Assembly: GCA_037074765.1 (NCBI GenBank)
Contig: JBAMDO010000217.1
Coordinates: forward strand, 34,002-98,001
Direction of reading: 5' to 3'
Length of the DNA stretch: 64,000 nucleotides
Source of the DNA: Mansonella perstans
Taxonomy: Eukaryota; Nematoda; Chromadorea; Rhabditida; Onchocercidae
Shown: positions 44,489-55,381 of the stretch, piece by piece
Layout of the letters: each line of letters begins with the position of its first letter
Numbering within the stretch: the stretch's first letter is position 1
Made by a program: the position numbers and the translations under genes
Notes under the pieces: model-generated
What the model saw: the letters and a program-made list of their open reading frames with translations, nothing else
Told to the model about the DNA's origin: nothing
Database searches by the model: none

Positions 44489-47400
44489 TCACATTGTGAA
44501 TTCCAGTCCTGTTAGCTCAAAATCACCAGCAATTCGAACAGCCACATAGTCTTCACCAGGATTTGACGTACGATGCGCAAATGTACCATAACGCTTTCCA
44601 TCCACAAATATCTTAAAGTGTTATAATATTTGTCCATAAAACAAATGGATAATTTTGAGAATTAATGAATACTTGGCATATTCAGATGAAACAAATAAGG
44701 ATAACTTATTAAATGTGTTAATTACAATTTCATTAAAAAATAATAAAATTTCATCTCTAAAAAATTAATAATTTATTTGAAAAAAAATATGTTGCTTGAA
44801 TAAAAAATCAATGACTCTGATCTTTAAATAGCGTAAATTACTAAAATATCTTACGTATCCCGCAATTAATGTAACTTTCAAAACATAATAGACAATTGAT
44901 TAGGCTAAGATAAAAACTTACTACTATTTAAAGGTCAACTTACCTGAATGGAATAAGGTGCATTATGAAAACTGATATCGGTACCGACATCTTTCTTAAA
45001 CGGAAATGATCCTTCACGTTCTTCTTGTCCCCAAATGTCACCAATTAGTGCATTACGTACTACCTATAATGTAAGCTTACAGAAGAGTGTTTGTCGAAAA
45101 AAAATGAATAAAAAGTCGGAACTAAATTAGGACAAATTAAAATTTTGAATTTAATTTTATTGGCATTTTTTTAGAAAAACGAAAAAGGAATCTTAAAAAA
45201 AATCAAAAGCTAACAATTAATCAATTTAGGAAACCTGTTTTTCTTTTAGACGTGGATTAAAGTGGAATAAAATGTCGCCATTTCTTGCTATAAAGTCAAT
45301 CTCGAAACGTTCACCCTTCGGAATGCCATACGCGTAAAGTCGTTCGTCTGTAATGTATCGCTAAGGATTCTTTTGACAAGTTCTAATTAAGTGTCAATTT
45401 TAATTTATTTGTTTCACTTCTACTCTTAAACCAGGCAATTCCTATTTTACTTTCATGTTCAAATTAAATTACGACTATTAATCATAATTTATTTAACAAA
45501 AATGCAAAACATGTTCCTAATACTATCGAATTACTTATTTTTTATCAAAAAACAATTAATGTGAAGAAAAAAATAGAGCAACAAAAAATAATTAAAAAAT
45601 TCGAAATATTTAAAAAAACTGATATATAAATATCTAAAAACAAATTAAATGTTTTATTTGATAAAGTTTCAATTTAATCGAATGAAATCATTCAAATCTA
45701 CCTGAAATTTCTGAAAATTTTAATTTGACCGAAGTGAAATCACTCAAAATTAATTTTTTAGCAGAAAAACACATGCAATAGGAATAGGCAGAAGCGACAT
45801 ATCCTTTCCTTTAAACTTTTTTTAAAACTTATTAGCAAATTTATTTGCCGCAAAAAACTTCACAGAATACTATTAATTAATGGTTTAAGAATTTTGAAAA
45901 GTTTTTTTTTTTGAGAACTGATCATTTTTGATATTGTGATAACGATATGCTTTCTTAATAAATCCCACATTAATTAATTAAAGACATAGTTAACAGAAAC
46001 AAATCTCGATAACATAAAAACAAAATAGCGAAACTGATTTCCCATTAAATTAGATATTATTAATTAACTTGTTTAACTTATTGATTATGAAGTAAGTAAT
46101 TAACAAACTGATTTCTTGATTAAGTAACTGATCAATTAATTAATTATTAAGTAATCTATTGATTAAGTAACGGATTTCCCATTAAATTATATATTATTGA
46201 TTAAGTAATTTATTATTAATAACTAATGATATAAGAGATATATAAGAAATAATTGATAAATAAAAATCAATCTTGCCATTTTATTGAACAACGCTAAAAT
46301 TCCGAATTTCAACTAAGAAATTCAAATTACTAATAATCTAATCAATGGATAGATTTGATATGATAAAATTACAGTTGCAACTATGACTTTCTTTTCTTTT
46401 ACTAAATTTTCATGATAAGAGAAAACTTACTCGCATTTAAATGTCCTCCCGGGAATTGTGTTTCAAATGGTAAAATATAATATCGACCACCCCAATGTAC
46501 ACCCTGCAGTGAGACATTTCCACGGATTGCTAAGTATTCCACATAATCGGTACTTATACGAGTTTTGTAAACATGAAGCTCTTTTTGATTGCCGAAAACT
46601 TCCAGTTTATCATCGTGAATCCGTATACGAAGATCAAAACTGTCACCTTTTTTAAACGGATTTGATGACTTCTCTTCCTTTCCCCATTTATAGTTCTTAA
46701 TAATTTCACATAAATGATAACAATAATTACGTAAATAATAGTTATTTATATAATCACTATTCCGTGATTATTCACTAAAACACAGCATGTATTCAGTATA
46801 TCTGAATATTAAATGGCATGCATTCCGATAATGATAAGGATTAAATAGCTTCTATTTCTTTTTTCCTTTCTCTACCTCTCTTTCCCTCTCCTTTCAAAAC
46901 ATTTGACACATTTTGTTTTAATCATTTTTTAATTGAATTATCGATTATAGTAATGGATAATTTTTATCATCGAACATTGTAGTTTTCACATATACCATAT
47001 TTAGAGTAAAAAAAAAGTCCATTGATTTCTTATTGATGAGGACTGAATGATAGATTTAAACATCTTGGCACAAAATTTTTTTACTCTCATAAAAATTAAC
47101 CTAAAAGTTTTTATAAAAGAAGGAAAAACAATCCACAACTTTTTACCAAGATTATTAATGAACATTAATTAATTAATTAATTGATTAATGGCAATACATC
47201 ATTTAATCAAGATTTGTATTTTGGATTACGTTTTATAATGCTGCAAAATTTCTTCTAAAATTTCGTCTTTCTACAGATACTTTAGATTCCATAGTATTGT
47301 TGCATTTGTGAGATAAATTTCAAACCTCGTATGTGTTGTAGATCACTTTATTTTCTTTAAAATAAACTTTCATGTGAAAAACGGTAGCCTTTGATGACTC

Positions 47401-48778
47401 GATATTTGGTGAGCCATTTAAGAGATTCACTTCAAACCTACGAACACATATGAATAGATAGTAAAACTATTCAAACTGATTGAAAACGATAACTTCTAAT
47501 TAAGTCTCGAGTAATACCTTTATATGATAACACAATCTTACTGGTAAAAGCTTACGGATATGAAATATTTCGTTCTATCACAATTACCTAAATAATCTAC
47601 TGTATTAATTTGGCAAATACATTTAAAAATTCATTCATTAATCAAATTCTGCTACCGATAACTTATTTGCTGATTTTTCAATAACATGTCAAAATAGGAT
47701 GTTCAAATATGGCAATTACCCGATAATACATTAATGCTCAGGTGAAATAGGTTATACCAAAGGTATCAATTTATAAAACATTTTTATTCTTTGGCAAAAT
47801 TAATTGCTTTATTTTATGCTAGCAAAATTAGCATAATACAATATTTTATCACTAACAATTAATTTCACTTACTGAGTTGCATCAGATTCGATACTACCAT
47901 GAGCGATAAGAATTTGACCAGGTTGCAATTTAGCATCAAGTTTCGAAATATATGGAACTGGAATAGCTGCGTCACCTGGATGAGCCTGAAGAATACTAAA
48001 AATAGAAAAGCAAAGTGAAATATTAATGAAAACTACCAATTTATTAATACACATGAAAAAAATTAATTAAAAGGAACTAATACTTGTAATTTTCATCTAA
48101 CACTACCATACTACTAAATATTTCATGCAAAAATATTACATTTCAAATTTAAATAAACCAATTTTACTTTTCAATATTTAGTTTCAAATTTTTCCTTATT
48201 AAATTTTATTTGAAGTACTGAAATATACTTTGCATTTGCTATCATTTTGAAGAGGGACAAAAAAAAATTTCTTCAATGGATTGTTTAATTTTTGCATAAA
48301 TTTCTTCTAAAACTTTTGGTAACACATAAATAACTTTCTATTTCAATTCAAGAGTCATGTTGAAAAATGACCAAGATATTCCAGTTCTTGGCTATATATT
48401 ATTCTTTTTACCGCACAATATAAGACGATGAAATATATTGAAGCATTTTTTTTTGTCATATATATATATATACATAACTTATAAAACTTTCTGTCATATT
48501 TTTAACCTTCTATCAAAAAAAAAACAGTTTAACGATTTGATAAAACAAAATATCAAAGCGAAAGTATTCATTTAGGGAATTTAAGTTATCTGACAGAATA
48601 ATGTGCTCATTTTAGCTACCGCCACTTTTGTATAGTATATTATTCCAGAAGTATTAAATCATCACGGAGAATTATTGGACAGTAAAATTACCGGATTGTA
48701 ATTCGATAGGATTCTTCAGTAATAAATAGTTTTCAAATTTTAAAAACTTACCATTGAAAATGTGTTTTGATAGAAGTA
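44489..48778 (-). CDS. tandem-repeat galectin
   Basis: Coding exons: the ATG at 48754-48752, then 47985-47873, 47437-47326, 46695-46431, 45347-45235, 45063-44944, 44611-44489, giving 282 residues, the size of LEC-1-type nematode galectins. The N-terminus reads MAHPGDAAIPVPYISKLDAK. The second carbohydrate-recognition domain has the full beta-galactoside set: HFNPR, V-x-N (VVRNAL) and WGQEER. The first keeps WGKEEK and a final HWGGRYY linker motif, but HxNPR is reduced to HMKVYF and the last Arg is Lys. Exon 1 (48778-48752) is a short leader right after an AAAATTTTCAG acceptor, with the ATG directly at the GTAAGT donor. An ATG at 48054 reads in frame into exon 2 through a hydrophobic signal-like stretch, giving a possible secreted form. 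Confidence 0.9.
46010..46250. repeat. AT-rich repeated segment in galectin intron
   Basis: TGATTAAGTAA-type units recur. A 25-base block, GATTTCCCATTAAATTA plus ATATTATT, appears twice about 130 bases apart. Intronic and non-coding. Confidence 0.6.
47986..48054 (-). CDS. alternative galectin first exon encoding a signal peptide
   Basis: From ATG at 48054, 23 codons run directly in frame into galectin exon 2 without an intron. They read MCINKLVVFINISLCFSIFS then ILQ|AHPGD: a basic start, a hydrophobic core of about 14 residues and a short polar end, as in a signal peptide. If transcribed from its own start, it would make a secreted galectin. In the other transcript this stretch is the end of intron 1, with acceptor TATTCTTCAG. 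Use of this start is inference. Confidence 0.45.
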
Positions 48779-50484
48779 CTGAAAATTTTTGCCGTGAAAT
48801 GATAGCGTGAATAAATTTGTAAGAGAAATGGAATGAGGTAGGTAACGAAGAGAAAAAGAAGGAAAGAGTAGTGAAAAATTGAATTTATTGAGTGGAAATA
48901 ATTCAGAAATATTTCAAACATAAATGAAAATTGGACAGACAGGTGTGAAAAGAGAATGAAAAATCTAACAGAATCTGAGGGGCAGGGAGGAAATGTACTT
49001 TCCGTTTCTTTTTCGTCAAAATTTGGTACTGTGTATGATGAATCATTATTTGTTGCTGTTGTTACTTAAAAAGAGAATGGGGAGCAAAAAAAACTTGCAT
49101 CCATTTCAAAAAAAAGACAAAAGTAAGTCAGAAATTATAAAATGATATTGTCAGCAAAAAATTACTTCACTAAATTTATAAAAAAAAGTTATATTTAGGG
49201 GAGATTATCGGAAAAAGTAATTTGGATAAGTTATAAAATAATTAGGTAAACTTTACAAAACGATTGGATAAAATTTACAATTTTTCAATGGATATTTATC
49301 TCTACTTTTTCCATCTACACTTGTTCTTCCACGAATACCTCCTGGCAAGCTTGCGCGACCTTGTCAGGTTGGCAGCAATTATCGTAAAAAAACGAAACTG
49401 CTAACTTCAAAAAACCAGTGAAATTTACAATATGTTGCAGCACTTAAAGTATTTGTTGTAAAGAGTATTTCCTAGATTGAAGATTATATGCAAAAAATAA
49501 AAAAAAATATAAAACGTTTCCCCATAGTAATGAGTCAGTCATCTAATCTTTAAATCTTTTAAAAATGTCTTTGTCTGTCGTTGATCCATGCAATTTCCTT
49601 GATTATTTTTGTAAAAAACCACTCTTGCATGTAAATTCTTCTTGTAGCTGTGAGAATACTGACAGTTTTGTAAAGATCTTAAATGCAGCTATTCTCGTAT
49701 TGTAATCCGCATTCATTTGTTCTCAATAGAAATCAATTAGGACTTGAGATTAAAGTTACTATTAATTTCGTTCTGATTGTTAACTAAGTTCTCACTCTTA
49801 AATTAGTACTAATTATCCGCACATTGATTCCTTCAAAGAAATTCTTATTACTTCACTAAAATTACCAATCCATCTCATTACCCTGCTCTGTTTCTGTTTT
49901 ATCCCCCAACAATAATTCATTTCATTCTATTTCTCGAAATCGTATTTTGAACGGGTAATGCATGAATGGAAATATTTGATCGGGAAAGTAAAGTGGGAAA
50001 AATTAGAGTGTCAAAAATGCAAGGAAGAAGGAAAGGTGAAAGGTGATTTTGAACTTAATGAAAGAGGGGAGAATTAAAGAAGATAATTGGAAGGCAAAAG
50101 TTAACAGTAATACAAAAGTGCACGATACTAATATTGTTTCTGATAATTAAAAACTTTTTACCGTTAGCAGTTATAGACAGGTGTTTTGCTGATATGACTG
50201 ACTGATACCATATGGTTATGTATAGTACGTTTATTGAATTTGTTAAGGTTTACTGAATTAATTACCGGATTACTTAAATAGGAGTTGGTGTATTCTCAGC
50301 ATTTAGTTCCTTAGTTTTCATTTTATAATGCCGCTTGTTGTTTGCTTTTTTTTTTTTTTTTTTTTTTTTTACATTAAGCTCGTAGTCTTAACTGTAAGGT
50401 TAAATGACGAGGCTTCAATCACAATGTAATCCATTGATTTCAAACAGAATTAATTTATTTTCATATCTTCCTGTTGTATTTTTT
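48779..50484. other. upstream spacer of galectin gene
   Basis: 1.7 kb between divergent genes with no supported exon. A T-run of about 30 bases lies near 50346-50370. Confidence 0.5.
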
Positions 50485-51380
50485 TGTTGTACGATACAAC
50501 AGTTTAATTAGATGTGCTGAACAGTCTAAGTAGACGTGGTAGAGAGTCTGCAGACGTAGTAGTGCAGTTAGGCTTAATTAAGAAAGTGGTGATATTTTCT
50601 GGAAGGTTGTATTTTGGGTTGATTTGAAAACGATTTAAGAACTCTCTAGAAATAGTTCAACAATTTGAGATTGTATTTGTTTGTTAGAGTTCTGAGATAT
50701 TAATATGATAATTTAGGACTTACAAAATAAGGCCTTTTTTCTTTTTTAGCAGGTGAAAAATATTGTGGTGCAAATATGTTAGGTGCTGAGTAAAAAGTTA
50801 CTGATTCTTTTAAAAATTTTTTCCTCAAAACTATTTAGTTAATGAAAATTCTTTCTTTTTTTCCTTCGAAAATATTTTCCCATGCGCTAAAACATCTATC
50901 AGAGACGAAAAAAAACCACTTCTCGGCCTACCTGACACTTGTCAACGTGATCCAAATGGTTTCATAGCGTCACGCTTTCCGTTCTTTGGTGACACAATGG
51001 AGCATCTAAGTAGCGTGGTCGTGGATTATAGCTTAATCGTTCATGGGTAATGTTTAGTAGAATATGAGTTTTATTCGACGTAAGAAGCAGTTGTTATACG
51101 ATAATTAGACGTGCTGAACAATCTAAGTAGACGTGATCGTCAGTCTGCAGACGTAGTAGTGCAGTTAGGCATAATTAGGAAAATAGTGATACTTTCTGGA
51201 AGGATTGTATTTTGGGTTGATTTGGAAACGATTTAAGAGCTGTCTAGAAATAGTTCAACAATTTGAAGATTTTTTTTTCTGAGATATTAATGTGATAAAT
51301 TAGGACTTACAGAATAAGGCCTTTTTTCTTTTTTAGCAAGTAAAAAATATTGTGGTGCAAATATGTCAGCTGCTGATGGT
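50485..51380. repeat. duplicated promoter / first-exon region upstream of PRPF38B
   Basis: Copy 1 (about 50485-50790) and copy 2 (about 51091-51380) align nearly throughout, 587-597 bases apart. Shared blocks: TCTGCAGACGTAGTAGTGCA, TTGTATTTTGGGTTGATTTG, CTAGAAATAGTTCAACAATT, TAAGGCCTTTTTTCTTTTTT and AATATTGTGGTGCAAATATG. Copy 2 continues into the PRPF38B start (ATG at 51363). In copy 1 the matching ATG (50776) meets TAA after five codons. Both copies keep a TTCTTTTTTAG acceptor. Confidence 0.9.
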
Positions 51381-54144
51381 GGTGCAGCTGCACTACTTAT
51401 CGCAGGACTTGGTACAGGTGGGACGGATGTGATGTATGAAGATGATTTAACGGACAATAGTATTCCGGATATACAGGTATATTATATTTCACTGTTTGTT
51501 GAAATATAGATCGTCGTGTTATTAAAAAAAGAACAGATATTTCTGGGTGGACAGATACTTCTGGATCCGATTTCTTTTTGCTTTTGCTTGTAGGAATGGT
51601 ATAAGTATGGCTAATTAAAAGTGTTTAAATTATGTAATATCAATTAGGTTAAATGCTTAATTTATTGAATGTAAATTTTTATTTCGTCTAATAAGATTCA
51701 GTTTCGTGTTTTTCTATGGCACATTTTTTTCCTTGATTAGGAATGTATTTGTCATACAGTAGTGCATATCTTCCATTTATGACATCATTTTGTTCCCATA
51801 TTTGTGATGTTTTACAGAAGATAACGAAGAAGAATAATATTTTGCCATTGTGGGGCAACACGCAGACGATGAATTTAAATGCTTTGGTATTGGAAAATAT
51901 TATCCAATGTACCTATTACAAAAACTATCTTTCGGAGACTACAGGGTTTCAGCAACTGACAGAAGAAATCTATTACAGCGTAAGTTATATCTTGTTTTAG
52001 TATGTTTTGAAGCAAGGGATTCTGTTGTCTTTTCTATATATGGAACTGTGGGTGTTGTCTGATTAACTGCGGTTATGGATACGAGGCATGTGTTTTCTGT
52101 ATTTTTTAGTGGTTTGGAATTAAAGTTTTGTGATAGTCAAAGGATTGTAGCCTCATTTTAGGTGAAACATCTGGAACCATGGGAGCGTGGCACACGGAAG
52201 ACACAAGGGATGACCGGCATGTGCGGCGGGGTCAGTCGCTTAAGTGGTATTCGTTCTTTTTCTGGTATTCTCTTCATTAGCTGAAAATTTAATCATTTAT
52301 AATAGGCGAACACAAGTTAACCTCTAGGTGCGAGGTGTTGGTGCTGGTGGAGTGGTGAGTACGGCATTCTGTCTTCTTTACAAACTTTTTACGATTCGGC
52401 TCTCCAGGTATGGATTTAACAGTGAGTTGCGATTGTCTTTATTTTTGTTGTAAGTCGGTGCAACTATTTCAGTTTTCTGGTGGATAAAAATCAAATAGGC
52501 ATAATGTGGTGTCATTAATAATTTTATGGCATATTTTAAGATTTCGAATCTCGCTTCACCTCGTATTCTAAAATACGCATAGTAGCATTTTATATATGTT
52601 ATGTGCAGACAAAAAGCTTGCCACCTAAAATATCGGAAACAGTGGCACTGGCCGTCAAGCAGTGGCCTCTATTTTTTCAGCATCGAATACTGTTGCAAAT
52701 TATTTCGAAGGCCGCTTGATTTATCGCAAAATTTTAGGAAACAACTGGTTAGCATGATTAATAACAGCGATTCTCCATACATACGAGGTATCGGTTTCAT
52801 GTACATCCGCTTTTGTCAACCACCACAAGACTTGTGGGCTTGGATGGAGCCATATTTGGTAGGTGTTAGTAATCTATTTGTCTTAAATATTCTTTTTTAA
52901 ATGAAAAGGTTTTTTGCAATTGTTTGGGTTGGTTTTCTAATCTTATTATCTCAATAAAATAAAGATCTAAGACTAGATACTTCTTTTTTAATGCGTTGCT
53001 ATTACTTTTAGGATGATGAGGAACAAATCGACCCGCGTTCTGGTGGTGGTGATGTGATGGCAATGGCACAAGTTGTAAAGATGATGTTAACTAAACTGGA
53101 TTGGTATGGCACGCTATTTCCGCGAATCCCTGTTCCAATTCAGGTATAAATCAAAATTAGCGCATTTCCTGCGCTAAATCAATGTATATGCCAAACATCA
53201 TTTGACTGATATAACAGCTGAAGGCAAAATAATGAAAAGGGTAAAGGTTCCAGGAAATATGACATAAATTTTTTAAAATGTCAAATTGCAGAAGGAAATT
53301 GAGCTGAAATTTCGAGAAAAAGCGAAATTAGATTATCAACGAGAACATGGGTGGGTTTTATTTATATTTCTTTCTTTTCTGTACTTTCATTGTTTAATAG
53401 CTTTAACTGTTTCTATGTGCATAATTTTCATAATAAATTTGGATTATTGAGTTCTAGCGAATAATTGATTTTCTAAACAGAGATCGTGAGGGTGATCATG
53501 ACAGACACCGAAGTCGAAGCAAATCGCGAGATCGATTGCGAGAAAGGTCGAAAGATCGGGACAGGGATAGGGATCGAGAGAGGTCTCGTGAACATGAAAG
53601 AGAGAGAGACAAGGATAGAACCAGAGGGAGATCTCGAGAAAACGATCGGGCTTGGGAGAGGAGGCGGGATTCCAGGTCACTGATTTAATCATTACCAAAA
53701 GATCTTAAAATAACTGCGCATTTGATGTGATAAAATTTTCTTCTGTTTTTGAATACGTGGTCAAATATGAGTTCAGGCTATGGCATAAGACAACATGAAG
53801 ATATACTTTTTTTTTATACTTTTGTTAGATTTAATTGCCTGCCATCACGAGTTTATATAATTATATACTATAAGTATATATGAGTAGCTGAAGTAGGGAC
53901 TGGATCCTTTTGCTCGATATAGTTGTAAAAAGAGTAGTGTGCAGACTCTATGTTATTATTGGAAAGAATAAGGATAATTTTTTGTTTTAGGGGCAGATCG
54001 AGAGAAAAATCTAGCACTAGACCCAGTCACAATAGTGATAAGAAGCGAAAGCATGGTGGTCACCGATACAAGTGTAAGCACCATTTGCGGCACCACCACT
54101 GTCGAAAACATAAGGAACGTTGTCCAACAAAGGCCAAAAAGTGA
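51363..54144 (+). CDS. pre-mRNA-splicing factor PRPF38B-like
   Basis: Exons 51363-51476, 51818-51979, 52162-52230, 52328-52407, 52738-52858, 53012-53143, 53292-53350, 53481-53675, 53991-54144 give 361 residues in frame. The PRP38 domain spans about 40-230: LPLWGNTQTMNLNALVLENI, KTQGMTGMCGGVRGVGAGG, STAFCLLYKLFTIRL, IGFMYIRFCQPPQDLWAW and LFPRIPVPIQKE. The tail is Arg-rich (SR/RD/RE dipeptides) then Lys/His-rich, typical of spliceosomal proteins. PRP38 proteins act in the B-complex during spliceosome activation; the MCGGVRG form matches the 38B rather than the 38A branch. The N-terminal 38 residues before the domain are Ala/Gly-rich and unique. AATAAA lies at 54727. Confidence 0.95.
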
Positions 54145-55381
54145 GAAGATTTTTAATCGATGTACTCAGCGGGAATATCCAGATGTTCTTTTTTCATTCT
54201 CTGTGAGAGTTGTTTTGTTAAGATGGGATTTCAGTTAAGGAATGGAGCAACTTCTTGTCTGGCAAGATGACCATCGTCGTTTTTGGTTATCCGTTGTTAA
54301 ATTTTTCACTTTTACTTGATTGACGTCTGTCCTGTTACAACAGAATTTCACCTCTTTGTTTGCATTATACGAGCAAGTTTCCTCTCATTCCGACAAATTA
54401 TCTTAATTATTTATCATTTATAATTTATCAGTTTCAGGGCATGTCAGGAGAACTTGGAGAAAAATTCAAAATCTTGAAGCAGTTACTGTGTTTTTGTGTT
54501 CAAATTTTTTTGATATTTATGGACTTATGTCAGCGATTAATGTGTGTAATCCGATGTTACACAGCTATATTTTTATTCCTCACAATTAGTGGCATCAATA
54601 CCACAATTTTTAAAACTATTTTGTGCACAGTATCATTTGTTCAATACAAAATGAGTATTTTGTTGTATATGATCGATAATGCTACTCATGTAACCGTTTT
54701 TTTTTAAGGATTACGAGATTAATATCAATAAATGAGCAAATCATGAATGTTAATTACATAGTTGGTTCAATGGTATACAGTTATGGCAGGAACTTTGCTG
54801 TGAATAAAGTAAGGTCATGAGTTTAAAAAAGTGACGTTTGCAGATGTATTTTTGATAAATCAAATGTACCTGTTATTTGTTTTTTAGTTTATCAAGGAAG
54901 AGATCGATTTATTTAAATGAATTTGATGGTTAATATATTTTCTGCAGAGATATAGAAAGTTAACGTTACTTCGATTTATAGGAATTGATTTGATATGTAT
55001 GTTTTTCTTTTTATGGTTTCAAATGAGGTCTTCTGTCTTTGCATTCCGGTCGATTTTTTCCTTACTGAGATAATCACTGTTTATTTGATAGTTAATGGAC
55101 AACAATAAATCGTGTATAAATGTTTTTGTTTCTGCTATTTCCCATATGGTTTTAGAGTCCATTTTTATGCTTTAAACATAATTTTACGCTATTGCAGAAC
55201 TGTGGTGGGCGTAGTGTTTTACTGATGCTATTGTTCATCGAGTTCTTTAAACGTAATTTTACGCTATTGCAGAACTGTGGTGGGCGTAGTGTTTTACTGA
55301 TGCTATTGTTCATCGAGTTTTGTTCAGCGATTGTTCATCAGTTGTTCGTCGATTGTTTATCGAGTTTCATTATTATAGATC
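54145..55381. other. PRPF38B 3' UTR and UCHL5 upstream region
   Basis: Contains the PRPF38B poly(A) signal (54727-54732) and the 75-bp duplication listed separately. No exon was seen. The 1.2 kb gap argues against an operon. Confidence 0.5.
55171..55320. repeat. 75-bp near-perfect tandem duplication before UCHL5
   Basis: Two copies of a unit holding ATTTTACGCTATTGCAGAAC, TGTGGTGGGCGTAGTGTTTT and ACTGATGCTATTGTTCATCG are directly adjacent, with period 75. They differ at only a few bases, so the duplication is recent. Each copy contains a CTATTGCAG acceptor-like site. The second copy ends about 60 bases before the UCHL5 ATG, so the unit probably lies in its leader or promoter. Confidence 0.95.

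Noticed and set aside
53444..53698. Minus-strand open frame of 84 codons
   Set aside because: It is the mirror of the Arg-rich RD/RE repeat exon of PRPF38B; purine-rich repeats open several frames.
54750..54830. tRNA-like look (GTTGGTTCAATGG...)
   Set aside because: No acceptor-stem pairing and no proper T-arm (GGTTCAA...) at the right distance.
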